Of a DNA stretch of 64,000 nt, positions 38,077 through 49,508 are shown in pieces (position 1 is the first letter of the stretch; every line of letters starts with the position of its first letter). The position numbers were made by a program, and so were the translations under genes. Source of the DNA: Candidatus Nitrotoga sp. M5 (GTDB lineage Bacteria > Pseudomonadota > Gammaproteobacteria > Burkholderiales > Gallionellaceae); assembly GCF_927904885.1 (NCBI RefSeq), contig NZ_CAKMNW010000017.1, positions 1 through 64,000 on the forward strand, given 5' to 3'. The notes under the pieces were generated by a model that worked only from the letters and a program-made list of their open reading frames with translations, was not told the origin of the DNA and did not search any database.

Positions 38077-39633
38077 ATGCTATTCAATTCCTATCCATTT
38101 CTGCTTTTGTTTCTACCTGTTACGGCGATCGTTTTTTTTCGCTTAGGTGCCTATAGCAGACAGCTTGCAGCTGCTTGGCTGGGTGCTGCTTCCCTAATTT
38201 TTTATGGGTATTGGAACCCCGCCTATGTAGGCTTGCTGCTGGTTTCAATTTGCTTCAACTATGGGATCGGTTACGCTCTAGCTCGGGCACACAATACGGA
38301 TCAGAATCATCGTAAGAATTCTATTCTAGCGGTTGGCATTATTGCTGACTTGTTGCTATTAGGCTACTACAAATACGCCAATTTCTTTCTTGATACAGCC
38401 AACCTTATTCTAGATACGGGTTGGTCTCTACAAGACATACTTTTACCTTTAGGTATTTCGTTTTACACGTTTACACAGATTGCTTTTTTGGTAGACGCTT
38501 GGTCGGGTAAGGCACGGGAATACAACTTCATCCACTACCTGTTATTTGTCACTTACTTTCCGCATCTAATTGCCGGTCCCGTGCTGCATCATAAGGAAAT
38601 GATGCCTCAATTCGCTCGTCCCGAGACATACCGTTTTTCCTGGGACAATATGACCATCGGCTTGACCATTTTCACGATAGGCTTGTTCAAAAAATCTGTA
38701 TTGGCAGATGGCGTATCACCCTACGCCAATGTCGCTTTTCATGCTGCAGATTCTGGAGAAAAGTTGGATTTACTGGCCGCATGGGGTGGTGCATTGGCTT
38801 ATACCCTACAGTTGTATTTCGATTTCTCCGGTTATTCAGATATGGCCATCGGGCTTTCAAGGATGTTTGGCATCGTGCTACCACTGAATTTCAATTCACC
38901 CTACAAAGCAGCCAATATCATCGACTTTTGGCGCCGTTGGCATATGACATTATCGCGTTTTTTGCGGGATTACCTATATATTCCCTTAGGAGGCAATCGC
39001 AAAGGCCCCATGCGGCGGCAGATTAATCTAATGGTTACCATGCTTCTAGGTGGGTTGTGGCATGGAGCGTCTTGGAACTTTGTGTTGTGGGGCGGACTGC
39101 ACGGTTTGTATCTGGCTATCAACCATGGTTGGCGTTCCCTATGCAAAATATATTTTCCTAATCTTGGAGATACAGGGAAATGGGGAATGCTTATGGCATG
39201 GGCATCCACTTTCATTGCCGTTGTAGTGGCATGGGTGTTTTTCCGTGCAACCACGCTTGAAGGTGCATTGAGCATGCTTTCTGGCATGATTGGATTGCAT
39301 GGTATCAGCTTGCCTGCAGCATTTCAGTCAAGTCTTGGTGGAGCCGCTGTAATGCTGGAAAATCTCGGCATTCAGTTTTCTCTCGGGGGCGGAAGCCGTT
39401 TCATATTTACTTGGGGATGGGTTATCTGCCTATTAGCTATCGCGTTATTTCTACCGAATACCCAAGAGCTTATGCGCCGCCATCGCCCAGGGCTCGAATT
39501 CGATCCAAAAGCAGTTACAGCACGTTTGGAATGGCGACCAACCATTACTTGGGGACTGGCGATGGCAATACTTGCAATAGCTGGTGTACTTTCGTTATCT
39601 CAAGCTACACAATTCCTCTATTACCAGTTTTGA
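38077..39633 (+). CDS. MBOAT family O-acyltransferase (AlgI-like), second copy
   Basis: A 518-residue polytopic membrane protein beginning MLFNSYPFLLLFLPVTAIVFF, as do most AlgI-type acyltransferases. The signature LLGGLWHGASWNFVLWGGLHG contains the catalytic histidines, and NIIDFWRRWHMTLSRFLRDYLYIPLGGN is the conserved cytoplasmic loop. It resembles the other MBOAT protein (27387) in layout but diverges widely, so it is probably an older paralogue or separately acquired. It should supply acetyl groups to the SGNH protein encoded two bases downstream. Confidence 0.94.
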   Translation: MLFNSYPFLLLFLPVTAIVFFRLGAYSRQLAAAWLGAASLIFYGYWNPAYVGLLLVSICFNYGIGYALARAHNTDQNHRKNSILAVGIIADLLLLGYYKYANFFLDTANLILDTGWSLQDILLPLGISFYTFTQIAFLVDAWSGKAREYNFIHYLLFVTYFPHLIAGPVLHHKEMMPQFARPETYRFSWDNMTIGLTIFTIGLFKKSVLADGVSPYANVAFHAADSGEKLDLLAAWGGALAYTLQLYFDFSGYSDMAIGLSRMFGIVLPLNFNSPYKAANIIDFWRRWHMTLSRFLRDYLYIPLGGNRKGPMRRQINLMVTMLLGGLWHGASWNFVLWGGLHGLYLAINHGWRSLCKIYFPNLGDTGKWGMLMAWASTFIAVVVAWVFFRATTLEGALSMLSGMIGLHGISLPAAFQSSLGGAAVMLENLGIQFSLGGGSRFIFTWGWVICLLAIALFLPNTQELMRRHRPGLEFDPKAVTARLEWRPTITWGLAMAILAIAGVLSLSQATQFLYYQF

Positions 39634-39635
39634 TT

Positions 39636-40835
39636 ATGGCAACTTACTTGCGCATCTGGTTTCTTGCTTTACTAATCTTGCTCATCGGGGCTATGACACT
39701 TAATTACTGGGTCGACCCCTATGGACTTTATCGACCATATAACGACGGTGAATGGAAGCCTCATAGTGCGACTCAAGGCGGATTGGTGAAACCTTACCTA
39801 GTATTGAAACATTCACCGCGCACACTTATTTTGGGTAACTCTCGGGCAGAGGTAGGCTTCGACCCCGAAGATGAGGCTTGGCCAGAATCAGCTCAACCAG
39901 TATACAACTTGGCGCTGCCGGGCACGGGTACCCGTGTTGCCCGTCGTCTCTTAGAGCATGTCTTAACAACCCACTCCCCCGAGACAATCGTGCTGGGGGT
40001 AGATTTCATGGATTTCCTGGTGCCGCCCGATGCAAGCAATTGGGAGCCAGAAATTATTCATCGGCTTTTGCTTAAGCCAGATGGACAGATCAATAATAAA
40101 CGCTGGTTTCAGATGATGCTTGATGGCGCAGTCACTCTGGCTTCTCTGGACGCTGTAGTGCATAGCATCAACACCATGCGTGTACAAGGCAAGCCAGGGA
40201 TAGCACATTTAACTGCAGCTGGTTTTAATCCTATGCATGATTACTCGTGGATTGCGCGCAAGGAGGGATATTTCAACTTGTTCCGACAACGTGATATCGA
40301 GAATATGCGTGCCTATCAGAAGCGGCCAAAAAACTTATTTTCTCGGGACACTCATACCTCCCCTGCTTTCGAGGACGTGACCGCCATTCTGGAAGTTGCG
40401 CGAGACCATGAGGTCCAAGTTAAAGTGGTTATCTATCCCTATCATGCTCATTTACTAGAAATTTTCCGCATCACTAATAGCTGGGATTTGTTCGAAGACT
40501 GGAAGCGAAAGCTGGTGCACCTAGTCGCTGCTTATAACAATGATAAGGTAACCCTGTGGGATTTCAGCGGCTACCACCATTTTGCACGTGAGACTGTCCC
40601 ACCTGCAGGCGATAAACAGACTATAGTCCATAATTATTGGGAAGCAGGGCACTTTAAGAAAGAATTAGGACACCAAATATTGGCCCGCTTGTCAGGAGAA
40701 GGTGAACCAGCTTTTGGCGTGGAACTGACACCAGAAAATATTAATTTTCATTTGTTAGCGATCCGTAAAAATGGCATGAAATATAGATTTAATCGACCTG
40801 CAGAGATGACTCAGCTCGAAGAGATAATTCAATAA
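39636..40835 (+). CDS. SGNH-like protein paired with MBOAT
   Basis: A 399-residue protein starting at ATG 39636, two bases after the MBOAT stop; the open frame extends upstream inside the MBOAT gene but in a different, non-protein-like reading. One N-terminal membrane anchor (IWFLALLILLIGAMTLNYWV) is followed by a periplasmic domain with LILGNSRAEVGFDPED (S69) as the candidate nucleophile and YWEAGHFKKELG near residue 335 as the Asp/His end of the SGNH site, although the usual Asp is not obvious there. The likely role is O-acylation of the exported glycan together with its MBOAT partner. Confidence 0.8.
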   Translation: MATYLRIWFLALLILLIGAMTLNYWVDPYGLYRPYNDGEWKPHSATQGGLVKPYLVLKHSPRTLILGNSRAEVGFDPEDEAWPESAQPVYNLALPGTGTRVARRLLEHVLTTHSPETIVLGVDFMDFLVPPDASNWEPEIIHRLLLKPDGQINNKRWFQMMLDGAVTLASLDAVVHSINTMRVQGKPGIAHLTAAGFNPMHDYSWIARKEGYFNLFRQRDIENMRAYQKRPKNLFSRDTHTSPAFEDVTAILEVARDHEVQVKVVIYPYHAHLLEIFRITNSWDLFEDWKRKLVHLVAAYNNDKVTLWDFSGYHHFARETVPPAGDKQTIVHNYWEAGHFKKELGHQILARLSGEGEPAFGVELTPENINFHLLAIRKNGMKYRFNRPAEMTQLEEIIQ

Positions 40836-41085
40836 CCTAAGCCTTGTATTCAGAATGAATTAAAAGAGTGGTCGCGTCTCGTGCTCATAACATTATCACT
40901 ACTTGAAATCACGATCTAAACCGAAATCACTATCTAAACCTTATTCGTTAGACATTTTATTTGCCCACCACATACTTTTTTAATATACTTAAAAATAGTC
41001 ATTGATCTTAAATTAACGTAGAACTGATTCGGTGTAAGCCGAACAACTAATGACAATCGCAACAACTCAACTGGAGGAAACATAA

Positions 41086-41727
41086 ATGTGGAAACTCTAT
41101 CGGGCAGATTTGCTCGGCAAAGAACTTGAAACCAATCTGCAGCAAATCATCATCGATGCGCGCGCAAAGCGGCATAAAAGTCTCTCAGTGGAGCAATTGC
41201 TGCTTGCCATGTTGGATAATGCTTCGGCAGTAGAGGCATTGCAATCCCGCGGTGTAAACATTGAAGAGCTGCGCGGATTACTTATTGATTTTGTTAATAA
41301 AAACACACAAATCGTCCCTGGAAGTGACGAAATTAATACATTGCCTACACTTGCCTTTCACCGCGTAGTACAAAGCGCAATCTTGCATGTAAAATCAACT
41401 AATCAGAAAGAAGTACTCGGCAGAAACGTTCTGGCTTTCCTACTTAATGAGTATGATTCTTATGCTGTATCCCTCCTTAACGAACGCACCATATACACAC
41501 TGGACGATGACACAGCAAAGAAAGATGGTAGCGCTGTTTCTAACGTTTATAACAATGCAGGCGTCGTTGATCCTAACGACGCACATCGTGCTGCCAAGAA
41601 TAAATCGCTACTAGATGCTGGACTGTTGCCGAAGGTAAGTATCGATGAAACTGGCGAAAATTTGGGTTACTACAGTGCCGATTTAGGAGCTGACACGCTT
41701 GCCGCGCTGGCCAATGCAGCACGCTAA
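41086..41727 (+). CDS. Stand-alone Clp N-domain protein
   Basis: A 213-residue protein with two Clp-N repeats (residues 1-75: LETNLQQIIIDARAKRHKSLSVEQLLLAML; and about 80-150: FHRVVQSAILHVKSTNQKEVLGRNVLAFLL), the module found at the N-terminus of ClpA, ClpB and ClpC. There is no AAA+ domain. The C-terminal 60 residues form a hydrophilic tail of unknown role. GGAGGA lies seven bases before the ATG. Such orphan N-domains could act as adaptors or decoys for a Clp chaperone, but no partner gene is nearby. Confidence 0.83.
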   Translation: MWKLYRADLLGKELETNLQQIIIDARAKRHKSLSVEQLLLAMLDNASAVEALQSRGVNIEELRGLLIDFVNKNTQIVPGSDEINTLPTLAFHRVVQSAILHVKSTNQKEVLGRNVLAFLLNEYDSYAVSLLNERTIYTLDDDTAKKDGSAVSNVYNNAGVVDPNDAHRAAKNKSLLDAGLLPKVSIDETGENLGYYSADLGADTLAALANAAR

Positions 41728-42531
41728 TCATTGATTATCTTAGCTAATTAAAGAAGATATTTGCGTTGGAATCAATCTGACGCAAATACTTCGACTTACA
41801 AGTTAAGTTGAACCGCAATATTCTCAAAGACCATTCATTATTCCCAGATTTCAACGCCAAAGTTTTAGCATCAAGTTAAAACCATCTTCCCAGCCAACTC
41901 AGCGCTACATATTGTTTTTAATCAATTCGAATATCAAAGCACACCTGTCAAATCTCACATCGTGAACAAACTACACATGGGCGTCTCTGCAAATCATGTT
42001 TTTGAGCAAGACAAGGTACGATTAAAAAATAGAGTGCAACGTTATAGTTGATACATGTGAGTGATTATTTTTTAGAATAACGCTGTAATATGGCAAAACA
42101 GGTTAAGGAGGCAAGCCGCGAAATGGCTGTTGGAAAATTGCGATTTTAGGGGTACCTGAAATCATTCTGAGTTAGCGTAGCATTAAAAGTAGTCAGCTGC
42201 ACGGAAGTTATTACACATACTGTAAACTTGATGCGTTGACTGAGCGCCTATCCAGAACATGCCTTTCTTCGAGCACTGAAGCAGCCAGAACATAGACAAT
42301 ACAATAGCAGATTGGACTGAGTAAGATTATGGATGAGACTACGCTTGAACCTTAAGCTCACTGGTCAAGCGCAGCTCCCACATAAATTACAACTGTTACA
42401 AAGTAAACAGCTGGCAGCTGAATCAAGTATTCAGGTAATTTTTTAAAATGATTGAGTTTTGAATTGACTATTCAAACTCTTAGAATCTCTAACATGCATT
42501 GCCAGCCATTTTTTTCAATGCAATATACAGC
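41728..42531. other. Convergent gap with a MITE-like copy
   Basis: About 800 A+T-rich bases between two convergent genes. A degenerate copy of the dispersed repeat lies at about 42006-42156. No open frame of note and no clear terminator were seen. Confidence 0.5.
42006..42156 (+). repeat. Degenerate copy of the dispersed MITE-like repeat
   Basis: It contains AGACAAGGTACGATTAAAAA (compare AACAAGACGCGAGTAAAAA in the 31061 copy), then GTGATTATTTTTTAGAATAA and CGCTGTAATATGG. It ends AAAATTGCGATTTTAGGGG, a recognisable right terminal repeat. The left terminal repeat is not visible. Confidence 0.5.
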
Positions 42532-42885
42532 TTAAATAACTGTATGTGCATTTGGATCTACAAAAAGCTTGGGCAATCCAGCAATCTTACATCCTTGTTC
42601 CGCCGGACCTGAAGGAAACAAATCATATAAATACGGACTCTTGCCTTTTTCTTCGTTGAATTCTTCGCTGACTGCTTGAGTTAGTTCACGAATATTTGGA
42701 GTGCTTTGATGTTGTTTATAGTACGCGCGCAAGAATAGGATAATTTCCCAATGATTATTGGTCATTTCCAATTCTTCGGCCTGTGCAATGAATTTAGCGA
42801 TGTCCACGTTCCATTCGTCATAATTGACGAGATAACCGTCTTTGTCGGTTTCATAGGTTTTTCCATTAACATCGATGGTGGGCAT
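42532..42885 (-). CDS. DsrC/TusE-family protein lacking the penultimate cysteine
   Basis: A 117-residue protein of the DsrC/TusE/DsvC family (DGYLVNYDEWNVDIAKFIAQ, ITQ-type helix region, and PYLYDLFPSGPAEQGCKIAGLPK). In DsrC the C-terminal arm carries CysB, ten residues, then the penultimate CysA; TusE keeps only CysA. Here CysB is present (C99, the only cysteine), but the CysA position is Asp110, followed by a seven-residue extension, PNAHTVI. It therefore cannot form the DsrC trisulfide or act as a TusE sulfur carrier in the usual way. AGGAAAAA precedes the ATG. No dsr or tus partners are nearby. Confidence 0.85.
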   Translation of the reverse strand: MPTIDVNGKTYETDKDGYLVNYDEWNVDIAKFIAQAEELEMTNNHWEIILFLRAYYKQHQSTPNIRELTQAVSEEFNEEKGKSPYLYDLFPSGPAEQGCKIAGLPKLFVDPNAHTVI

Positions 42886-43083
42886 AATTTTTTCCTGTTT
42901 GACAATTTAAAATATAACAATTTAAAACAAGCATTGGCAATTTTGCTGATGGCAGCAAAGCCGTCGAAGTCTATGTAAAGTGGCACCCTCAGTCAAGACA
43001 ATAAACAACAGATACCGATCCGAAAGGTCTCAATTTAAGTCATCCAGCCCTCATCCTTAATGTCACCCGTACCATGACACGAT

Positions 43084-43641
43084 TTACTCAGACATGCCGC
43101 TGCTGTGCCCACTTGCCTTTAGCAATACCCAAACCGCGCCACTACCACCAGCATTTCTAGGCGCTTCGCAAAATGCCAGCACTTCTGAATATTGGGACAG
43201 CCAATGACGCACACGACTTTTCAACACTCCTTCTTTACCATCTGCTTGCCATCCTTTGCCGTGTATCACACACACATAGCGTAGATTATGCTGTATCGCA
43301 TCACTCAAGAATTCAAGCAACAATTTACGTGCCGCATCACTGTGGAAACCATGTAAATCCAGGGTGTCCTGCATCGGCCATCGACCACGTCGCAAGTTAC
43401 GCAGAGTCATGCGCGACATGCCCGAACGAACAAACTCGGTTGGAACATCTCCCCCTGTATCATTATCGGAGAGCATATCCTTAATTAAATTGGTGGTAGT
43501 TGCAGTACTACGTGACGGTACCCGACGTGGCGGTTGAGTCAAAGAGATACGATTGGATGGCGTCAATGGAATAACACCATCCAGTGCCTGCTGAAATAAC
43601 TCCGAATTAATAAGTGCAGGCTGATCCGTCTCTTTCTTCAT
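43084..43641 (-). CDS. Smr domain protein
   Basis: A 185-residue protein with a C-terminal Smr domain: LDLHGFHSDAARKLLLEFL, VCVIHGKGWQADGKEGVLK and GGSGAVWVLLK. The N-terminal 90 residues are low in structure. Stand-alone Smr proteins have nicking or RNA endonuclease activity and, in some bacteria, act on collided ribosomes; the sequence does not tell which applies here. It starts seven bases after the trxB stop and so is probably co-transcribed with it. Confidence 0.9.
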   Translation of the reverse strand: MKKETDQPALINSELFQQALDGVIPLTPSNRISLTQPPRRVPSRSTATTTNLIKDMLSDNDTGGDVPTEFVRSGMSRMTLRNLRRGRWPMQDTLDLHGFHSDAARKLLLEFLSDAIQHNLRYVCVIHGKGWQADGKEGVLKSRVRHWLSQYSEVLAFCEAPRNAGGSGAVWVLLKASGHSSGMSE

Positions 43642-43648
43642 TGCTCAT

Positions 43649-45254
<1,606 letters not shown>

Positions 45255-45266
45255 TGGGGGCGATTC

Positions 45267-46775
45267 ATAACCACTGAGACTGCGGGAACGGAAGGTGGAT
45301 TTGCTGCCACCGCCTTAAGACGATTTTGGCACAATCCAAAATCCTTCCGAAAACTGATTCTGCTCGGATTTGCACTTGTTAGCCTGCCGCTCATTTTTGC
45401 GCTTATTAATAGTGCCGTATCCATCGACCGTTTAGCAGACCATAGTCGCAAGGCTGTTTATCAGTCAGTGCAAATCACGCTTGCCAGCCATACTTTAACA
45501 AAAGCAATTAATGTAATGGAACGAAGTGTGCGACAGACGCTTATTCTTGGAGATAAATCCTTGCTTGAGGGATATTTCCAAGCACACACTAAATTCGAAA
45601 AAACAACCACAAACCTATTTCAACTCTCATTACGTACTGAGCAGAAGCAGATGTTAGAGCAACTGCAATTGCTGGAAATCGAAATTTTCCAAAAAGTATC
45701 AGCTGCAAGTCAAGCGCCAGAGAAATTACGCGAGCTGGATCAAAGCTTCCAAAGCTTCGCATTGCTACTGGATTTTTCGCGCAGCTTTTCAGATTTCGGT
45801 TATGCATTAATAGAATTAGAGATGGATGGAATGCGGAAGATGGCGGAGGATGCACACACAGTTATGCTTTGGGAGTTGTTTGCTTTAATACCGTTCGCAG
45901 TTTTGCTGGTGCTTGGCTTCTCATGGCTGATTACACGACCAATACGTCAAATTGACGGAGCTATCCGCAACATGGGACAGGGTGAGTTATCAAAAACCAT
46001 ACTTGTCGATGGCCCACAGGATTTAATGTACCTTGGCGAACGTCTTGATTGGATGCGTCGGCGCTTGTTGAAATTGGAAGAGCAAAAAACCAGATTTCTT
46101 CAACACGTTTCTCATGAACTCAAAACACCCCTCACATCTATGCGTGAAGGAGCGAACTTGCTTGCGGAAGGTGTGGTTGGGGAACTGACAGTAAAACAAC
46201 AGCAGATCGCTAATATCATCCACAGTAACAGTATACAATTGCAAAAGCGTATCGAAGATTTATTAAATTACAGTGCATTGCAGACCGAAAAATCTGCATT
46301 TATGAAGCATCAAGCGAACTTGACTGATATTTTAAGCGTCGTATTACAAGATCACAATCTCGCCATTATGAATAAAAACCTGAAAATCGATTTAGCTTGC
46401 ACGAAATTGGTGATCGACTGTGACGAACAAAAAATCAGAATCATAATTGACAACCTTTTATCAAATGCCATTAAATTTTCACCACTTGGCAGCCGCATAA
46501 AAATATCGGCAACTCAACTTACCGATTCGGTACAACTAGACATAATAGATGCCGGTTCAGGTATAGATGATGTAGATCAGGACAAAGTATTTGAGCCATT
46601 TTATCAGGGCCGAATAATGCCAGACAGCCATGTTCAAGGGACGGGGTTAGGACTATCAATTGCGCGTGAATACGCTCTTTCTCATGGAGGTAATATTGAT
46701 CTAGTGCAGACAACCAAGGAAGGCGCCCACTTCCGCCTTACCTTACCAATCCATGATCCTGAAAGTTACTCATGA
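45267..46775 (+). CDS. Membrane sensor histidine kinase (GlrK/QseE-like), 5' end unresolved
   Basis: The coding frame is open from 45255. The segment before the first standard start (GTG 45468) is clearly protein: a cytoplasmic tail, then a membrane helix (LILLGFALVSLPLIFALI). It has no ATG, GTG or TTG in frame. An ATG at 45254 is one base out of frame across a run of five Gs (45256-45260), so a one-base frameshift in that run, or a rare start such as ATA 45267, is needed to make the full protein. Then come a periplasmic sensor region, a second helix (LFALIPFAVLLVLGFSWLI), HAMP, HisKA (FLQHVSHELKTPLTSM) and HATPase (DNLLSNAIKFSP, GTGLGLSIAREYA). It forms a cassette with the lipoprotein and response regulator genes downstream. 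Confidence 0.85.
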   Translation: MTTETAGTEGGFAATALRRFWHNPKSFRKLILLGFALVSLPLIFALINSAVSIDRLADHSRKAVYQSVQITLASHTLTKAINVMERSVRQTLILGDKSLLEGYFQAHTKFEKTTTNLFQLSLRTEQKQMLEQLQLLEIEIFQKVSAASQAPEKLRELDQSFQSFALLLDFSRSFSDFGYALIELEMDGMRKMAEDAHTVMLWELFALIPFAVLLVLGFSWLITRPIRQIDGAIRNMGQGELSKTILVDGPQDLMYLGERLDWMRRRLLKLEEQKTRFLQHVSHELKTPLTSMREGANLLAEGVVGELTVKQQQIANIIHSNSIQLQKRIEDLLNYSALQTEKSAFMKHQANLTDILSVVLQDHNLAIMNKNLKIDLACTKLVIDCDEQKIRIIIDNLLSNAIKFSPLGSRIKISATQLTDSVQLDIIDAGSGIDDVDQDKVFEPFYQGRIMPDSHVQGTGLGLSIAREYALSHGGNIDLVQTTKEGAHFRLTLPIHDPESYS

Positions 46776-47353
46776 ACCTTAACCTCAAAAAATCATGGTA
46801 TTTTCTAACAGTGATGTTGGTCACCCTGAATGCATGTTCAACCATACCATTACCACCTCCTCAACCTCTTGTTATTAAACCCAGCCAACTGGAAGTGTTA
46901 ATGCGATATTATGATCACATCCGAAAAATGCCTGTAACAGAACTGATTAAAGAGCACAACAAAGTAAAACAAAATTTAGAATTGACCCAAAGCGATGCTG
47001 CTAGAGCAGAACTAGCACTACTTCTTGTACTGCCCGATACATCCTTCCGTGATACCAGCGCGGCACTTGATCTGCTCGATAAATTTCCGAAGGACGCAAA
47101 ATTGTCGGTTAGCATGCTTAGCTTTAAACATCTACTGTCAGCACTGCTTGCTGAACAACAGCTTATTAACGAAAACGTGAAGGAGCTATCACAAAAGTTA
47201 AAGAATATGGATGAGCAAACGCAAAAACTGAAAAATGTTAAGGAGCTATCGCAAAAGCTTAAAGAAGAGCAAAAGCATTCTGAAGTTTTAGAAAAAAAAA
47301 TTGATGACATCAAAAGTATGGAAAAAAGTCTCATACTGAGGGATAAGCCTTGA
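46772..47353 (+). CDS. Lipoprotein of the GlrG/QseG type
   Basis: A 193-residue predicted lipoprotein: signal peptide with lipobox LNAC and lipid-modified C22. The mature part is helical, with a charged coiled coil from about residue 130 in which NVKELSQKLK occurs twice in close succession. It overlaps the kinase stop by ATGA. Lipoproteins encoded between a GlrK-like kinase and a GlrR-like regulator (QseG in enterobacteria) act as outer-membrane-linked partners of the kinase. Sequence similarity to QseG is low, so the assignment rests on position and type. Confidence 0.75.
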   Translation: MNLNLKKSWYFLTVMLVTLNACSTIPLPPPQPLVIKPSQLEVLMRYYDHIRKMPVTELIKEHNKVKQNLELTQSDAARAELALLLVLPDTSFRDTSAALDLLDKFPKDAKLSVSMLSFKHLLSALLAEQQLINENVKELSQKLKNMDEQTQKLKNVKELSQKLKEEQKHSEVLEKKIDDIKSMEKSLILRDKP

Positions 47354-48732
47354 GCGCAATGATAAAAATGACTGAATCCAATCAAAAAATTCTCATAGTC
47401 GATGATGATACAGACCTGCTAGAGCTGCTTTCCATTCGTTTGACGGCCGCAGGATATAAAACAGAATTAGCACAAAGTGCCGAGATAGCTCTTAATTATT
47501 TAGACGTGTCACGTCCGCAACTGGTTATTAGCGATATGCAAATGAGCGGCATGGATGGAATGAAGTTGTTCGAGAATATTCACCGTACAATGCCTACTTT
47601 ACCCGTAATCATTCTGACAGCACATGGCACTATACCTGATGCAGTTAACGCGACGCAGCGAGGTGTATTTGGCTACCTGACCAAGCCTTTCGATAGCAAA
47701 ATTCTGCTGGATCAGGTTGATCAGGCTCTCAGACTGACACCAGGCACCACGCTCCAAAAAGTAGAATCTCAAGCGACTTGGCGCAAAGAAATTATCACCC
47801 AAAGCGCTGTAATGGAAGATATCCTCACCAAGGCAGAACTCGTTGCAAAGGGCGATGCCAGCGTGCTAATTTACGGAGAAAGTGGCGCCGGCAAGGAATT
47901 GTTTGCCCATGCCATTCACGATGCATCCAAACGCCATCATCGGCCGTTTGTAGCTGTCAATTGTGCAGCAATTCCCGAACAGTTATTGGAATCAGAATTA
48001 TTTGGACACGTCAAAGGGGCATTTACCGGCGCTGTTCGAGATAACAAGGGCTTGTTTCAATTAGCTGAGGGGGGCACGCTGCTTCTTGACGAGATTGGTG
48101 ATATGCCGCTTCCGCTACAGGTCAAATTATTACGCGTTCTCCAAGAAAAACAAGTACGCCCTGTAGGATCAGCGCAAACTATTCCGGTGGATGTACGCAT
48201 CATTTCAGCTACCCACCGTGACCTTCTGGCTGAAATCGGTGCAGGCAGTTTTCGCGAAGATCTCTATTACCGACTAAAAGTCGTAGCGCTAACAATCCCA
48301 GCCTTGTCACAACGGCGTGAAGATATCCCTTTGCTGGCAAACCATTTTCTCAGCTTGCTTTGCGCAAAATATGATAAAGACATTAATGGATTTTCTCCAG
48401 ATGCAATGGAAATATTAGTACGTGACTCTTGGCCTGGTAACGTGAGGCAACTGATGAATATTGTTGAACAATGCGTTGTTTTAAGCACCGCACCACTCAT
48501 TTCTCCCGTACTGATACACGATGCCATGCAAAAAGAAGAGAAAGAAGGGTTAGTTTCGTTCGAAGATGCGCGTAAGCATTTCGAACGAGATTATCTGGTA
48601 CGTGTGCTAAAAATTACGGCCGGCAATGTGACCAAAGCTGCAGGTTTAGCCAAACGCAATCGAACCGAGTTTTATAAACTACTTCAAAGACACCAGCTCG
48701 ACCCCTCCATTTTCAAACAATCACAACATTAA
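47350..48732 (+). CDS. Sigma-54-dependent response regulator (GlrR/QseF-like)
   Basis: A 460-residue NtrC-family activator. An N-terminal receiver domain ([26 protein letters not shown] with the phospho-Asp, and KPFDSK) is followed by an AAA+ domain with Walker [16 protein letters not shown], the sigma-54 loop GAFTGA and [11 protein letters not shown] as Walker B. A C-terminal Fis-type helix-turn-helix follows ([22 protein letters not shown]). The TTG at 47350 is favoured because GAGGG lies seven bases upstream and it forms a TTGA overlap with the lipoprotein stop; ATG 47359 is the alternative. It is the output of the kinase upstream; targets are unknown. Confidence 0.93.
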   Translation: MSAMIKMTESNQKILIVDDDTDLLELLSIRLTAAGYKTELAQSAEIALNYLDVSRPQLVISDMQMSGMDGMKLFENIHRTMPTLPVIILTAHGTIPDAVNATQRGVFGYLTKPFDSKILLDQVDQALRLTPGTTLQKVESQATWRKEIITQSAVMEDILTKAELVAKGDASVLIYGESGAGKELFAHAIHDASKRHHRPFVAVNCAAIPEQLLESELFGHVKGAFTGAVRDNKGLFQLAEGGTLLLDEIGDMPLPLQVKLLRVLQEKQVRPVGSAQTIPVDVRIISATHRDLLAEIGAGSFREDLYYRLKVVALTIPALSQRREDIPLLANHFLSLLCAKYDKDINGFSPDAMEILVRDSWPGNVRQLMNIVEQCVVLSTAPLISPVLIHDAMQKEEKEGLVSFEDARKHFERDYLVRVLKITAGNVTKAAGLAKRNRTEFYKLLQRHQLDPSIFKQSQH

Positions 48733-48989
48733 TTACTTTGCCGCTTGATATGACCTCAGAAAATAGAGAGATTGGGGCGCGAGTTGATTTACAGGGTATC
48801 GTTGAGTGAATACGTTTCTGTTCCGATGCCGATCTAATATAGCTACAAATCACCTTCTACCGCAGCAGATTTGAATCTGCCTCATGCTCATCCAGTCATG
48901 AAAATGGGTCACAAGCACACCAGATTTAATTGTTAAAACGCGTTTATAGACAGGCGAAACTTGACAAACAGGTAGCTGCGACTTAGCTA

Positions 48990-49508
48990 TTAAATAACAA
49001 GCGTGACCCATAAATCTCTTCGGTTTGATAGTTTTTCGTGTGCCAGCAACCAGCGTTTTATATCCAGCGCAGCCCCCTTACGCTGGTGTATGAAGCCGCC
49101 GATACCCGATTTGCTAACTACGCGATGGCAGGGAATGACAATGGGTATGGGATTTGCACCGCACGCTTGACCAACCGCACGCGGACAGGAAGCGAGCAAC
49201 TTGGCGAGCTCCCCGTAATTGCGTGTTTGCCCAGATGGAATTGCAGACATTGCTTGCCACACTTTTGTTTGGTGGGCAGTGCCATTTAGCTTGAGTGAAA
49301 GATTAAAATTGAAATTCGAATCAATGAAATAGGCCTGCAATTGTATGCACGCCTCTCGAGCGAACGCTTGGCTCGGTAATTGTGGCGAGGCATCCTGTTC
49401 AAGAAAGTCGATACCGATAAGCGCTTCTATATCACAACGGATACCAAGCATACCAAACGGCGTAGGTATCTTTGCCTGATAATTCATTTGATTTGCATAT
49501 ACGAACAT
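48990..49508 (-). CDS. ogt: Methylated-DNA--protein-cysteine methyltransferase
   Basis: A 172-residue suicide repair enzyme that removes O6-alkyl groups from guanine. It contains the active-site motif IPIVIPCHRVV, the DNA-binding helix with YGELAKLLASCPRAVGQACGANP, and an N-terminal ribonuclease-like domain (PTPFGMLGIRCD). The size fits Ogt rather than the Ada fusion. ATG 49508 is taken as the start; ATG 49487 is equally possible, and no strong ribosome-binding site decides between them. It stands alone between long gaps. Confidence 0.93.
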   Translation of the reverse strand: MFVYANQMNYQAKIPTPFGMLGIRCDIEALIGIDFLEQDASPQLPSQAFAREACIQLQAYFIDSNFNFNLSLKLNGTAHQTKVWQAMSAIPSGQTRNYGELAKLLASCPRAVGQACGANPIPIVIPCHRVVSKSGIGGFIHQRKGAALDIKRWLLAHEKLSNRRDLWVTLVI

